A stretch of DNA of 64,000 nt from Bdellovibrionales bacterium (lineage in GTDB: Bacteria; Myxococcota; XYA12-FULL-58-9; SYDY01), in assembly GCA_005801425.1 (NCBI GenBank), contig SYDY01000027.1, forward strand, positions 10,324 to 74,323, written 5' to 3'. The notes beneath the pieces are model-generated. The model was not told the origin of the DNA. It saw only the letters and a program-made list of their open reading frames with translations, and did not search any database. Of the stretch, positions 54,875 through 64,000 are shown one piece after another. Position numbers and translations under genes: made by a program. The first letter of the stretch is position 1. Each line of letters starts with the position of its first letter.

Positions 54875-55869
54875 TGCATCCAGGGGAGAGTCGTCACGTC
54901 GTCAATGTTTGAGGCACCACCCAGCGCCATCAAGAGACGATCGAAGCCAAGGGCCATTCCGGCCGCTTCTCCCATCTCCTCTAACGCAAGGAGGAAGTGC
55001 TCGTCCAGGGGATACGTTCGCATACCTTGCACTTCACGTGCTTGAAGGTCGATTTCGAAGCGTTGCCGTTGTTCCTGGCTATCTGAAAGCTCACCAAAGC
55101 CGTTGGCCAGCTCCATGCCGTTGCAGTAGAGCTCCATGCGCTCAGCCGTACCCGGTGTACTTGGGGAGAGGCGTGCGAGGCTTGCAAGCGGGGCGGGGTA
55201 ATGGGTCAGAAACAGGGGTTCGGGGGATGCCAAAAGCTGGGGCTCAACCCGCGTGAGAAACACCCGATGAAAGAGGTCGTTCCAGCTATCATCGGCCTGG
55301 GTGTGAATGCCCAAGGCATGCACCTGGGTGCGCAAGCTGTCATCGGTTAAATGATCAAGAATTGAAAAGCCGGCATGGGTGCGAAATGCGGTATCGACGT
55401 CGATGCGTCGAAAATGTGTGGGAAGTTTGTGTTGCGTGCCGTTGTGCACGAATACCGATTTACCGAAAAGTGCATGGGCCACGCGGTGAAGCAATGCTTC
55501 GCAATCCTCAAAAAGAACATCCCACGTTTCATTTTGGCGATACCATTCGAGCATGCAAAATTCGGGACGATGCTGAGGACTTACGTCACCATCTCTAAAA
55601 GCAGATCCTATTTGGTAAATGCGCGGCATACCCGCTGCCACCACACGCTTCATGGCAAGTTCAGGCGAAGGCCTTAAAAAATAATCCAAAGCCGATCCAT
55701 CAACGTTTTTAAAACATACGGATGGCGCTTCAATCGTCGGTTCGGGTGCGGGTGCACGGATAGCAATGGGCGTATCCACTTCGACAAAGCCTTGTTCGTC
55801 AAAATAGGATCGTATGGCGTTTCGTGCTTTTGCGCGCACATGGATACGGTTAAATGGACTGTGATTCAT
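54871..55869 (-). CDS. epmA: EF-P--lysine lysyltransferase (EpmA/PoxA/GenX)
   Basis: 332 residues. A LysRS-like class II synthetase lacking the anticodon domain, which attaches beta-lysine to elongation factor P. Motif 2-type GSAFRDGDVSPQHRPEFCMLEWY near 85-110 and motif 3-type GMALGFDRLLMALGG near 305-320 are intact, as are FVEVDTPIAIRAPAPEP and ELANGFGEL. Genomic partners epmB and efp are not in the window. Divergent from the kdp operon, sharing a gap of about 90 bases. Confidence 0.95.
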   Translation of the reverse strand: MNHSPFNRIHVRAKARNAIRSYFDEQGFVEVDTPIAIRAPAPEPTIEAPSVCFKNVDGSALDYFLRPSPELAMKRVVAAGMPRIYQIGSAFRDGDVSPQHRPEFCMLEWYRQNETWDVLFEDCEALLHRVAHALFGKSVFVHNGTQHKLPTHFRRIDVDTAFRTHAGFSILDHLTDDSLRTQVHALGIHTQADDSWNDLFHRVFLTRVEPQLLASPEPLFLTHYPAPLASLARLSPSTPGTAERMELYCNGMELANGFGELSDSQEQRQRFEIDLQAREVQGMRTYPLDEHFLLALEEMGEAAGMALGFDRLLMALGGASNIDDVTTLPWMQ

Positions 55870-55884
55870 GGGTGTCTCATTAAT

Positions 55885-55903
55885 CTTGATATCTTCTTGA
55901 TAT
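55885..55903. promoter_or_regulatory. Direct repeat CTTGATAT with 11-bp spacing upstream of kdp (candidate KdpE site)
   Basis: CTTGATAT occurs at 55885-55892 and 55896-55903, 11 bp apart, one helical turn, as expected for a dimer of an OmpR-family regulator such as KdpE. It lies in the only gap between the divergent epmA gene and the kdp operon, 56 bases before the first small ORF. Binding is inference; the sequence is not like the E. coli KdpE site. Confidence 0.4.
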
Positions 55904-55958
55904 GATTTCGATGCAGCTTAAGATGATGCTGACCTCTTTTATGCTAAAAGGTGTCAGT

Positions 55959-56039
55959 ATGGATTCTGTTTCCGTTCTTATCCTCATTAGCTTTTCTCTT
56001 CTTTCCTGGGGATTTATTCGCCTCTGCGAAAAGGTGTAG
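55959..56039 (+). CDS. 26-residue membrane peptide at the head of the kdp operon
   Basis: Reads MDSVSVLILISFSLLSWGFI plus RLCEKV, a single hydrophobic helix with a short charged tail. AAAGGTG lies six bases before the ATG and kdpF follows five bases after the stop. Similar tiny helix-plus-RLCE(K/R) peptides are known to me upstream of kdp genes in other bacteria, but without an assigned role. It may be a KdpF-like accessory peptide or simply a leader. Confidence 0.65.
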   Translation: MDSVSVLILISFSLLSWGFIRLCEKV

Positions 56040-56044
56040 CCACC

Positions 56045-56137
56045 ATGGATATGCTCTCTCTGATCGGCGGCATTTTAGCCGTTCTTTTGCTGGGTTACCT
56101 CGGCTTCGCACTTCTTTTTCCGGAAAAACTGTCATGA
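56045..56137 (+). CDS. kdpF: Potassium-transporting ATPase subunit KdpF
   Basis: 30 residues, MDMLSLIGGILAVLLLGYLG followed by [10 protein letters not shown]: one membrane helix with the family ending LLFPEKL. In E. coli this lipid-like peptide stabilises the KdpABC complex. Its stop overlaps the kdpA ATG by four bases. Shorter than typical ORF-calling cut-offs and easily missed. Confidence 0.92.
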   Translation: MDMLSLIGGILAVLLLGYLGFALLFPEKLS

Positions 56138-57852
56138 CAGCCAACGCACTTCTTCAGATGGTCGCATATTTTGTATTTCTTGTCGCGCTTGCGGTGCCCC
56201 TTGGGGGATACATGGCCCGTGTTTATACCCATGAAGCAGGTGTTGCACAACGCGGGTTGGGTGCTGTGGAGCGATGTTTGTATCGCTTGTGTGGCATCCG
56301 TGCCGATGAAGAAATGACATGGAAGCGCTATGCTTTTTCGGTTTTGCTCTTTAATGCCGTGGGCATTCTCGCAGTGTACGGACTCCAACGGCTCCAACAT
56401 TTTTTGCCGCTCAATCCAGTGGGGCTTGGTGCTGTATCCCCTGAAGTCTCTTTTAATACAGCGGTAAGCTTTGCCTCCAACACCAATTGGCAAGCCTACG
56501 CAGGAGAAACAACGCTCAGTTATTTGACGCAGATGATTGGGCTTACCGTCCAGAACTTTGTTTCGGCGGCAACCGGCATGGCGGTGCTTGTCGCGTTGAT
56601 CCGGGGATGGACGAGGCGCACAACCGAAGGTCTCGGAAGTTTTTGGGTCGATTTAACCCGAAGCACGCTTTACATCCTGCTACCGCTGTCGCTCGTTTTA
56701 GCGATTGCTCTTGTATCCCAGGGTGTTGTGCAAACATTGGATCCGCAGGCGACGGTATCGCTTCTGGATCCATGGGCCACCGATGCGGGCGAGATAATCA
56801 CCGAACAAACCATTGCGCGCGGTCCTGCGGCATCGCAAGTTGCGATCAAACAATTGGGCACCAATGGTGGTGGCTTTTATAATGTTAATTCAGCCCATCC
56901 ACTTGAAAATCCAACGCCACTCTCAAATTTTCTTCAACTGCTGTCGATTCTTCTGATCCCTGCGGCGTTGTGCTTCACGTTTGGAACGCTTGTTAAAGAT
57001 AAGCGCCAAGGCTGGGCCATTTTTGCGGCGATGATGCTTATTTTTGTGCCGATGACTGTTCTAACGGTTGTTGCGGAGCAATCAGGAACACCGCTTCTTT
57101 CATCCCTGGGACTCCATGAGAACATGGAAGGGAAAGAAGTACGATTTGGCATTGTGAACAGCGCCTTGTGGGCAACAGCAACCACCGCAGCATCCAATGG
57201 TTCGGTCAATGCCATGCACGACAGTTTTACACCGCTTGGCGGGATGATCCCCATGGTGCTGATGCAGTTGGGTGAAATTGTTTTTGGTGGCGTAGGTTCA
57301 GGACTCTACGGCATGTTGATCTACGCGATCATGGCGGTGTTTATCGCGGGCCTGATGGTGGGTCGAACGCCCGAATATCTGGGTAAAAAAATTGAAGCAT
57401 TTGAAATGAAAATGGCATCGCTTGTCATTTTGCTTCCAGCTTCTGCAGTATTGCTTGGGACGGCCATTGCATGTGTGTTGCCTGCGGGAACAGCACCCCT
57501 CGGGAATCCTGGTATCCATGGCTTTAGTGAAATTTTGTATGCATTTTCTTCGGGAGCCAACAACAATGGATCAGCATTTGGTGGTCTTACTGTCAATGGA
57601 ACTTTCTACAGCATTGGCATAGGACTTTGCATGCTCGTTGGACGGTACTGGGTGATTATTCCGGTGCTTGCTATCGCGGGATCATTGGCAAAGAAAAAGA
57701 CAATTCCTATATCCGTGGGCACACTGCCTACGCACACACCTTTGTTTGTCCTTTTGTTGGTCGCAACGATTATTCTTGTGGGTGCATTAACGTTTATACC
57801 GGCCCTGGCGTTAGGCCCGGTGGTTGAGCATCTAACACTCTCAAATCGATGA
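56134..57852 (+). CDS. kdpA: Potassium-transporting ATPase subunit KdpA
   Basis: 572 residues from [13 protein letters not shown]; a longer frame runs back through kdpF and is not conserved. KdpA is the channel-like K+-selective subunit at the inner membrane, with about ten helices. Selectivity-filter-region blocks are [65 protein letters not shown] and [15 protein letters not shown]. The stop overlaps the kdpB frame (ATGA). Confidence 0.97.
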   Translation: MTANALLQMVAYFVFLVALAVPLGGYMARVYTHEAGVAQRGLGAVERCLYRLCGIRADEEMTWKRYAFSVLLFNAVGILAVYGLQRLQHFLPLNPVGLGAVSPEVSFNTAVSFASNTNWQAYAGETTLSYLTQMIGLTVQNFVSAATGMAVLVALIRGWTRRTTEGLGSFWVDLTRSTLYILLPLSLVLAIALVSQGVVQTLDPQATVSLLDPWATDAGEIITEQTIARGPAASQVAIKQLGTNGGGFYNVNSAHPLENPTPLSNFLQLLSILLIPAALCFTFGTLVKDKRQGWAIFAAMMLIFVPMTVLTVVAEQSGTPLLSSLGLHENMEGKEVRFGIVNSALWATATTAASNGSVNAMHDSFTPLGGMIPMVLMQLGEIVFGGVGSGLYGMLIYAIMAVFIAGLMVGRTPEYLGKKIEAFEMKMASLVILLPASAVLLGTAIACVLPAGTAPLGNPGIHGFSEILYAFSSGANNNGSAFGGLTVNGTFYSIGIGLCMLVGRYWVIIPVLAIAGSLAKKKTIPISVGTLPTHTPLFVLLLVATIILVGALTFIPALALGPVVEHLTLSNR

Positions 57853-57863
57853 AAGGTGCTCCA

Positions 57864-59984
57864 ATGGGTACTTCGACAAAAAATAGACAGCCTGTAGAAC
57901 TTCTTACAACAAAAGCTGTTGTGCGTGCAGTGACTGATGCTTTCAAAAAACTTAACCCAAGGCACATGGCCAAAAATCCGGTCATGTTTGTGGTGGAGGT
58001 GGGTAGCGCATTCACAAGCTTTTTATATATTCACGCGATAATTACAGGCAGGGCCGATGCACCTCCGGGCTTTATTCTCGCGGTCTCTTTGTGTCTGTGG
58101 TTCACGGTGTTGTTCGCCAATTTTGCAGAAGCCGTGGCGGAAGGTCGTGGTCGCGCGCAAACGGAGACGCTGCGTAAAGCACGAAAAGATATCATCGCAA
58201 AACGATTGAAAAGTCCCTGTCCGGATATCAAACGCGTTGCAGAACATTACGCTGCCTATACAGAGATATTCGAAAAAGTTGCATCATCCATCCTTCATGC
58301 AGGTGATCGTGTTCTTGTATTGGCCGGCGATATTATTCCTGCCGATGGTGAAATAGAGGAAGGTGTCGCATCCGTGGATGAGAGTGCGATCACAGGTGAA
58401 AGTGCACCGGTGATCCGTGAAAGCGGTGGGGATCGAAGTGCGGTGACCGGTGGAACCCGTGTGCTCTCCGATTGGCTTCTCGTGCGTATTGCAACCAATC
58501 CAGGTGAGACGTTTCTTGATCGCATGATTGCTATGGTAGAAGGCGCGAAACGTCAAAAAACGCCCAATGAGATTGCACTCGATATTCTTCTTGCAGGACT
58601 TACCATTGTCTTTTTGCTCGCAACAGCGACGGTGCTTCCATATACGCTATACGCTGTTGCAAGTTCTGGTCATGGTGTGCCGGTTCCATTGACCGTGCTC
58701 GTGGCGCTTCTTGTGTGTCTTATTCCAACGACCATTGGTGGTCTTCTCTCTGCAATTGGTATCGCGGGCATTAATCGGATGATGCAGGCCAATGTACTCG
58801 CAACATCGGGTCGTGCAGTAGAGGCTGCGGGTGATGTGGATGTCCTTCTTCTCGATAAAACAGGCACCATCACCCTAGGTAACAGACAAGCGACCGCATT
58901 TTTCCCGGCACCCGGTGTGTCGGAAGCAGAGCTGGCCGATGCTGCACAGCTGTCGTCGTTGGCCGATGAAACACCCGAAGGTCGCAGTATTGTTTTGTTG
59001 GCGAAGTCAAAACACGATCTTGCTGATCGTGATATTCAATCATTGGGTGCAGTATTTGTTCCTTTCACTGCACAAACGCGGATGAGCGGCGTCGACTTCG
59101 AAGGTCGATGTATCCGAAAAGGTGCGACCGATGCCATCGCAAAATTTGTGGAAGCGAAAGGTGGAACACTGTCATTGACCGTGCGATCGGTGGTGGAGGA
59201 TATCGCGAAAAAAGGTGCGACGCCGCTCGTCGTTGCGGATGGTGCACGGGTCATCGGTGTCGTGCAGCTCAAGGATATTGTCAAAACGGGGATCCGAGAG
59301 CGCTTTGCAGAGATGCGCCGAATTGGGATCCGCACCGTGATGATCACGGGCGAGAATCCACTGACGGCTGCAGCGATTGCTGCAGAAGCGGGTGTGGATG
59401 ATTTTCTTGCCGAAGCGACACCCGAAGCAAAGCTTGTGATGATCCGAGACTATCAACAAAAAGGACATCTTGTCGCCATGACCGGCGATGGCACCAACGA
59501 TGCACCCGCACTTGCACAAGCCGATGTAGCGGTTGCGATGAATACGGGTACACAAGCGGCAAAAGAAGCGGCCAATATGGTCGATCTGGATTCCAATCCG
59601 ACGAAGCTTCTTTCCATTGTTGAAATAGGCAAACAAATGTTGATGACGCGCGGTGCGTTGACAACATTTAGCATTGCCAATGATATCGCAAAATATTTTG
59701 CGATTATTCCTGCGGCTTTTGTCGTGACGTATCCTGAACTTGCCGATTTGAATGTGATGCAATTGCATTCTCCTACAACGGCGGTATTGTCGGCTGTTAT
59801 TTTTAATGCATTGATCATCATGGCGTTGATCCCACTGGCGCTGCGTGGGATCCCATACCGTGCGGCGCCGGCCTCAGCACTTTTACAACACAATATTCTT
59901 GTTTATGGGCTTGGAGGCCTTGTGCTTCCATTTCCATGTATCAAATTGATCGATCTCGTGCTTACAGCCATAGGAGTTAATTAG
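57864..59984 (+). CDS. kdpB: Potassium-transporting ATPase ATP-binding subunit KdpB
   Basis: 706 residues from the ATG at 57864, which has AAAGGTG five bases upstream; an ATG at 57849 overlapping the kdpA stop is the alternative. P-type ATPase: phosphorylation site [13 protein letters not shown] near 303, actuator motif [12 protein letters not shown] near 178, nucleotide-binding and hinge segments [15 protein letters not shown] and [20 protein letters not shown]. Membrane segment [16 protein letters not shown] carries the coupling region. Inner membrane, energises K+ uptake by KdpA. Confidence 0.98.
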   Translation: MGTSTKNRQPVELLTTKAVVRAVTDAFKKLNPRHMAKNPVMFVVEVGSAFTSFLYIHAIITGRADAPPGFILAVSLCLWFTVLFANFAEAVAEGRGRAQTETLRKARKDIIAKRLKSPCPDIKRVAEHYAAYTEIFEKVASSILHAGDRVLVLAGDIIPADGEIEEGVASVDESAITGESAPVIRESGGDRSAVTGGTRVLSDWLLVRIATNPGETFLDRMIAMVEGAKRQKTPNEIALDILLAGLTIVFLLATATVLPYTLYAVASSGHGVPVPLTVLVALLVCLIPTTIGGLLSAIGIAGINRMMQANVLATSGRAVEAAGDVDVLLLDKTGTITLGNRQATAFFPAPGVSEAELADAAQLSSLADETPEGRSIVLLAKSKHDLADRDIQSLGAVFVPFTAQTRMSGVDFEGRCIRKGATDAIAKFVEAKGGTLSLTVRSVVEDIAKKGATPLVVADGARVIGVVQLKDIVKTGIRERFAEMRRIGIRTVMITGENPLTAAAIAAEAGVDDFLAEATPEAKLVMIRDYQQKGHLVAMTGDGTNDAPALAQADVAVAMNTGTQAAKEAANMVDLDSNPTKLLSIVEIGKQMLMTRGALTTFSIANDIAKYFAIIPAAFVVTYPELADLNVMQLHSPTTAVLSAVIFNALIIMALIPLALRGIPYRAAPASALLQHNILVYGLGGLVLPFPCIKLIDLVLTAIGVN

Positions 59985-59985
59985 C

Positions 59986-60561
59986 ATGCGCACACTTATT
60001 AGGCCTGCGTTATCTCTTTTTGTGTTGCTTACGGTGATGACAGGTTTCATCTACCCTCTTGTCGTGACAGGCATTGCCCAGGCGGTATTTTCCCATGAGG
60101 CAAACGGTAGTTTGATAGGTGATGGGACTGTTGGATCTGAACTGATTGGGCAACCTTTTGATGATCCCAAGTATTTTTGGGGCCGTCCTTCTGCGACGAG
60201 TCCTGTGCCATACAATGCAGGTGCTTCTTCGGGTTCTAATCTTGGGCCGTCAAATCCAGCTTTGGCGGAAGCGTTGCGTGCGCGTGTGGAGGCGATCCGT
60301 TCGGTGCACGGCGAGTCATTGCACAATATTCCTGTTGATCTTGTGACTGCATCAGGAAGCGGCCTTGATCCCCATGTGTCTCCAGTAGGTGCATTGTACC
60401 AGATTGATCGCATTGCCAATAACCGACATCTACCGAGAACGCGTGTACGCGAACTTGTGGAAAGTCATATCGAAGGGCGCACTTTTGGATTTTTAGGTGA
60501 GCCTCGTGTCAACATTCTTCGATTGAATTTTGCACTGGATGGCTTGGAACCAAACGAATGA
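59986..60561 (+). CDS. kdpC: Potassium-transporting ATPase subunit KdpC
   Basis: 191 residues. One N-terminal helix (about 8-30), then a periplasmic domain with the family blocks GSELIGQPFDDPKYFWGRPS, PYNAGASSGSNLGPSNP, VTASGSGLDPHVSP and a C-terminal VNILRLNFAL. GGAG lies nine bases before the ATG. It overlaps kdpD by four bases. Confidence 0.96.
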   Translation: MRTLIRPALSLFVLLTVMTGFIYPLVVTGIAQAVFSHEANGSLIGDGTVGSELIGQPFDDPKYFWGRPSATSPVPYNAGASSGSNLGPSNPALAEALRARVEAIRSVHGESLHNIPVDLVTASGSGLDPHVSPVGALYQIDRIANNRHLPRTRVRELVESHIEGRTFGFLGEPRVNILRLNFALDGLEPNE

Positions 60562-63251
60562 CTGAATTGAGCAGACCCGATCCTGATGCTTTGCTTCGAC
60601 GTATGAAAGAAGAAGAGGCACGCGCAAAACGGGGCAAACTCCGAATTTTTTTCGGTTTTGCACCCGGGGTTGGAAAAACGTATCGCATGTTGCAGGTGGC
60701 CCGTGATTGGGTTGTCGATCATAAAGGCGATCTTGTGGTGGGTATTGTGGAAACCCATCAACGTTCTGAAACCGCTGCATTGATGCAGGGACTCGAACTT
60801 CTTCCACGGCGTAAAATCGAGTATCGTGGCCGGATCCTTGAAGAGTTCGATCTTGATGCGGCGATTGTGCGCAAACCCAAAATCGTTCTCGTTGACGAAT
60901 TGGCTCACAGCAATGCGCCAGGTTCTCGTCATGCCAAAAGATGGCAGGATGTGATCGAATTGCTTGATGAGGGCATCGACGTTCTCACCACGATGAATGT
61001 TCAGCACGTCGAAAGTCTCAACGACGTGATTTCTCAGATCACCCGTATCCAAGTGCGTGAAACAGTCCCTGATTCGGTTCTTGACGATGCCGACTCGATT
61101 GAGCTTGTGGATATTGCGCCTGAGGAACTTCTTCAGCGTTTGAAAGAAGGCAAAGTTTACCTTCCTGAGCAGGCTCTAAGAGCCGCCGAGCATTTTTTTC
61201 AGCGTGGTAATTTACTCGCATTGCGTGAGCTCGCCCTGCGGCGAACAGCGCAACATGTTGACGAGGATGTACAGAAATACCGTGAACAGCACGGTGTGGA
61301 TGTGACGTGGGCTGCGGGCGAACGCATTTTGGTGTGCGTGGGCCCTGCGCCCAGTTCAGGACGCTTGATCCGCGCTGCAGCGCGCATGGCAGCGGGTTTG
61401 CGATGTCCTTGGGTTGCGGCTTACGCCGATTCGACGGCTCTCGCGAATATGACTGAAGAAGATCGTGCATGTCTTGAGGTTCACCTTCGCGTTGCGGAGT
61501 CATTGGGTGGTACGGTCACACGGCTTTCAGGGGCTCGTATCTCAGAGGCACTTCTGACGTATGCCCGGAGGCACAATGTCACACGCATTGTGATAGGAAA
61601 ACCGACCCATTCACGTTTTCGCGATCGCGTGAAGGGCTCTCTCCTGGATGAGGTGGTTCGAGGCAGTGGCGATATTGATGTGCATGTCATCAATGGCGAC
61701 ATGATTGCAGATACAGCACCACGCCATCGGAAAGAAACGAAAGATCGGCCTGTTGCATGGCACTATCTTGTATCGGTTTTGTTGGTGGGAGCGACCCTTG
61801 GCGTGGCACTGATCCTCCGTCGCTTTCTCAGCTTGCCCGATCCTGAAATGTTATTTTTACTTGCGGTGATGCTCGCGGCGGTCCTTTTGGGTCGCGGGCC
61901 TTCTCTTTTGTCTGCAGGGCTTGGTGTTGCTTGCTACGATTTCTTTTTCGTTCTTCCATTTCATACGTTTGCTGTCTCCGATCGAAGATATATTCTTACC
62001 TTTGCGATGATGTTTGGTGTTGGTTTTGTATTAAGTGAGCTTGCTGGTCGTCTCAAACGGCAAGAAAAAGATGCATTGTCTCGCGAAGAGCGAACAGCTG
62101 TTTTGTATGCATTGAGTCGCGATCTTGCCTCTGTCGATCTCCCAGAACAAATCGCAAAAATTGCATCACGCCATGCAGCGGATATTTTTTCAGCACGTGC
62201 AAGTATTTTACAAGCCAACAGCGACGGTGAGTTGTGCACGATCGGCGTATGGCCTGAAGGTGCTACGCTTGATGTTAAAGAACTCACGGTGGCGAAGTGG
62301 ACCCTTGCCCATGGTGAGTTGGCAGGGTTTGGTACGGATACGCTTCCTGGATCGACAAGCATGTGTGCGCCATTGCGGATAGGCATGTCCGCCTTAGGTG
62401 TTCTCGCTTTGCTCCCCAAGGAGAAAAGCGTATTTTATGCGGAACAAAGAGCTTTTCTCGATGTTTTTTGTCGGCAAGTTGCGGTTGCACTTGAACATGC
62501 ACGACTTGCCGAAAAGGCACGTATTGCTGCATTGCGGGCAAAGACAGAGGAAATTCGATCTTCACTTCTTTCTTCTGTTTCACACGATCTCCGCACACCG
62601 CTGGCATCGATCACAGGCGCAGCCACATCGCTGCGCGACGATTATAATTTGAGTGATGAGACCCGACGCGAATTGGTGGGTGCCATTTGTGATGAAGCCG
62701 TACGTCTAGAACATCTTGTGGCCAATCTTTTGGACATGACACGGCTTGAATCGGGTACATTATCGCTCAAGAAACAATGGGTTCCACTGGATGAAATTGT
62801 AAGTTCTGCATTGACGCATCTTGAAGAAACGCTTGATGACCGTGTGGTGAATATTTCTATCCCAGAGGATTTATCACTTATTTTTGTTGATCCTGTTTTG
62901 TTCGAACAGTTGTTCGTGAACCTCTTTGAAAATGCATCCAAATATACGTCACCAGAAACACCGATTGAATTGCATGCACAAAAAATACAAGAAAATATTG
63001 TCATTGAAGTGCTTGATCGTGGTGTGGGTGTTCCCATCGGTGCTGAAGAAAAAATATTTGATAAATTTTATCGTGGGAACCATGCCAATGTATCCGGTGT
63101 AGGGCTGGGATTGCCTATTTGTCGTGGTATTGCAGAAGCACACGAGGGTACCATTCGTGCGGAGCACCGCGTCGGGGGCGGCGCAATTTTTCGGGTTACG
63201 ATCCCTATCGGTGGGCAACCGCCTTCGGTTTTTCGAGGAGATGTGACATGA
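60558..63251 (+). CDS. kdpD: Sensor histidine kinase KdpD
   Basis: 897 residues, full length. The N-terminal KdpD domain has a Walker A motif FGFAPGVGKTYRM near 32-44 and VDELAHSNAPGSRHAKRW; a Usp-type domain follows (ILVCVGPAPSSGRLIRAAAR). Four closely spaced helices lie at about 395-495 (DUF4118), then a GAF-like domain, HisKA with H676 in SVSHDLRTPLASI, and an ATPase domain with NLFENASKYTSPETPIEL and GVGLGLPICRGIAEAHEG. Senses low K+ or turgor and phosphorylates KdpE. The stop overlaps the kdpE ATG (ATGA). Confidence 0.97.
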   Translation: MTELSRPDPDALLRRMKEEEARAKRGKLRIFFGFAPGVGKTYRMLQVARDWVVDHKGDLVVGIVETHQRSETAALMQGLELLPRRKIEYRGRILEEFDLDAAIVRKPKIVLVDELAHSNAPGSRHAKRWQDVIELLDEGIDVLTTMNVQHVESLNDVISQITRIQVRETVPDSVLDDADSIELVDIAPEELLQRLKEGKVYLPEQALRAAEHFFQRGNLLALRELALRRTAQHVDEDVQKYREQHGVDVTWAAGERILVCVGPAPSSGRLIRAAARMAAGLRCPWVAAYADSTALANMTEEDRACLEVHLRVAESLGGTVTRLSGARISEALLTYARRHNVTRIVIGKPTHSRFRDRVKGSLLDEVVRGSGDIDVHVINGDMIADTAPRHRKETKDRPVAWHYLVSVLLVGATLGVALILRRFLSLPDPEMLFLLAVMLAAVLLGRGPSLLSAGLGVACYDFFFVLPFHTFAVSDRRYILTFAMMFGVGFVLSELAGRLKRQEKDALSREERTAVLYALSRDLASVDLPEQIAKIASRHAADIFSARASILQANSDGELCTIGVWPEGATLDVKELTVAKWTLAHGELAGFGTDTLPGSTSMCAPLRIGMSALGVLALLPKEKSVFYAEQRAFLDVFCRQVAVALEHARLAEKARIAALRAKTEEIRSSLLSSVSHDLRTPLASITGAATSLRDDYNLSDETRRELVGAICDEAVRLEHLVANLLDMTRLESGTLSLKKQWVPLDEIVSSALTHLEETLDDRVVNISIPEDLSLIFVDPVLFEQLFVNLFENASKYTSPETPIELHAQKIQENIVIEVLDRGVGVPIGAEEKIFDKFYRGNHANVSGVGLGLPICRGIAEAHEGTIRAEHRVGGGAIFRVTIPIGGQPPSVFRGDVT

Positions 63252-63943
63252 CAGTTCCTCGGGCTCTCATTCTCGTAGTTGAAGATGAACTTCAGATGCG
63301 AAAGTTTATTCGTGCGTCTCTGACTTCTCATGGGTACCGGATCCTTGAAGCAACATCAGCGAACGAAGCGATGATGCTGATGACAACTCAGAATCCAGAT
63401 CTCATTTTATTGGATCTGGGACTTCCCGATGCCGATGGTATTGACCTTACGAAGCAGATCAGAGAGTGGAGTTCTGTTCCCATTCTTATTATTTCGGCAC
63501 GTGGACGCGAAGATGACAAAGTCCTTGCGCTTGATGCAGGTGCTGATGATTATATCACAAAACCCTTTGGTGTGAATGAGCTGCTTGCGCGCATACGTGT
63601 GGCAGAACGTCATGCACGTGGTGTTGGAAATTCACCACTCGCACAGATATTAGAATTTGGTGAAATTAAAATTGATATGAATCGTCGTGAAATTACACGA
63701 TCAACTGAAACGATACACCTCACGCCAATTGAATACAAACTGCTTGTGCTTCTTGCACTTCATGCGGGCAAGGTCTTGACCCATCGGCAAATTTTGAAAG
63801 AAGTTTGGGGACTTTCGTATGTTGATCAGCCGCATTATGTCCGTGTCCACATGGCTGAACTTCGGAAAAAAATCGAAATTGATCCGTCGCGTCCCAAGTT
63901 GATTGTGACGGAACCTGGTGTTGGCTATCGACTGCGTGAATAG
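63248..63943 (+). CDS. kdpE: Response regulator KdpE
   Basis: 231 residues from the ATG at 63248, with GAGGAG upstream; a longer frame overlaps kdpD and is not conserved. OmpR-type regulator: receiver with acidic pocket VEDE (11-14), phospho-acceptor D56 in LLDLGLPDADG and Lys in YITKPFGVNELLARI; winged-helix C-terminus with LTPIEYKLLVLLALHAGKVLTHRQILKEVWG and HYVRVHMAELRKKIE (segments of a longer motif at about 150-215). It should activate kdp expression at low K+. The last 57 bases of the window after it hold no gene. Confidence 0.96.
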   Translation: MTVPRALILVVEDELQMRKFIRASLTSHGYRILEATSANEAMMLMTTQNPDLILLDLGLPDADGIDLTKQIREWSSVPILIISARGREDDKVLALDAGADDYITKPFGVNELLARIRVAERHARGVGNSPLAQILEFGEIKIDMNRREITRSTETIHLTPIEYKLLVLLALHAGKVLTHRQILKEVWGLSYVDQPHYVRVHMAELRKKIEIDPSRPKLIVTEPGVGYRLRE

Positions 63944-64000
63944 CATTTTAACTGATGTTATGCGGTCACACATAGGGCATGCTGCACATTCATCATGAAA

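Overview
The window reads as one chromosome segment of a Gram-negative bacterium of roughly balanced GC content. It has no plasmid or phage backbone. Three juxtaposed bactofilin genes, an mreBCD-mrdA-rodA operon whose RodA has a large insert, many lipoproteins without clear relatives, a Cys/Asp/Gly-rich surface lipoprotein, a two-half diheme-peroxidase-like cytochrome and an exosortase E/VPEID pair together suggest the old deltaproteobacterial lineages (Myxococcota or a neighbour). This placement is inference; no rRNA gene is present.

Layout. 1-2604: three tandem paralogues of unknown function with a faint GNAT-like motif. 2601-6859 (minus): ahcY and valS. 7254-9165: murB and a beta-keto acid cleavage (BKACE) enzyme. 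9278-11149: two paralogous lipoproteins. 11146-13332 (minus): four-heme DHOR-type lipoprotein. 13423-14937: a 60-residue VPEID-CTERM-like protein and its exosortase E/CPBP protease. 14934-17220: an outer-membrane protein and an ALDH7-type dehydrogenase whose start codons overlap divergently. 17304-17783: a large nested inverted repeat without a gene. 17825-23951 (minus): a complete toluene-4-monooxygenase-like set (A-B-C-D-E) followed by a PAS histidine kinase, a receiver protein and a receiver-GGDEF protein, all overlapping or closely spaced. 24150-26116: pgk-tpiA, followed by secG, tRNA-Leu and a ferredoxin. 27295-37088 (minus): a long gene string (holA, lipoprotein, polA, smr, Cys-cluster protein, 938-residue unknown, inactive-looking NlpC/P60 lipoprotein). 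37229-43366: the rod-shape operon. 43490-48042: a broken nucleotidyltransferase, a large Gly-rich lipoprotein with a 3' fragment of a paralogue, and a CPA2-like antiporter. 48223-51169 (minus): bactofilins-pyrE-lipoprotein-trxA. 51259-55869 (minus): an unknown gene, hemL, an unknown gene, trmB and epmA. 55959-63943: a complete kdp operon (tiny ORF, kdpF, A, B, C, D, E).

The most unusual signal is a family of short palindromic elements related to GGGCGGTTCGCGAACCGCCC, usually joined to GTAGGGG or CCCCTAC. They occur at eight loci. Several are read through in frame: in the n-regions of three lipoprotein signal peptides and in the linker between the exosortase and protease halves of the exosortase E protein. 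Two 75-bp copies differ by a compensatory stem change and are 25 codons long, without stops in the frames used. This resembles the in-frame Rickettsia palindromic elements more than ordinary intergenic REPs. Other points worth attention are the nested inverted repeat at 17304-17783, the VPEID protein that is little more than two sorting signals, the arene-monooxygenase operon tied to a c-di-GMP-type output and lacking a reductase gene, and an 11-bp-spaced direct repeat in front of kdp.

Functionally the window is mostly housekeeping: methyl cycle, translation, murein synthesis and cell shape, glycolysis, replication, pyrimidine and tetrapyrrole synthesis, EF-P modification and potassium uptake. 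Accessory islands lie at 1-2604, 9278-17783, 17825-23951 and 43490-48222.
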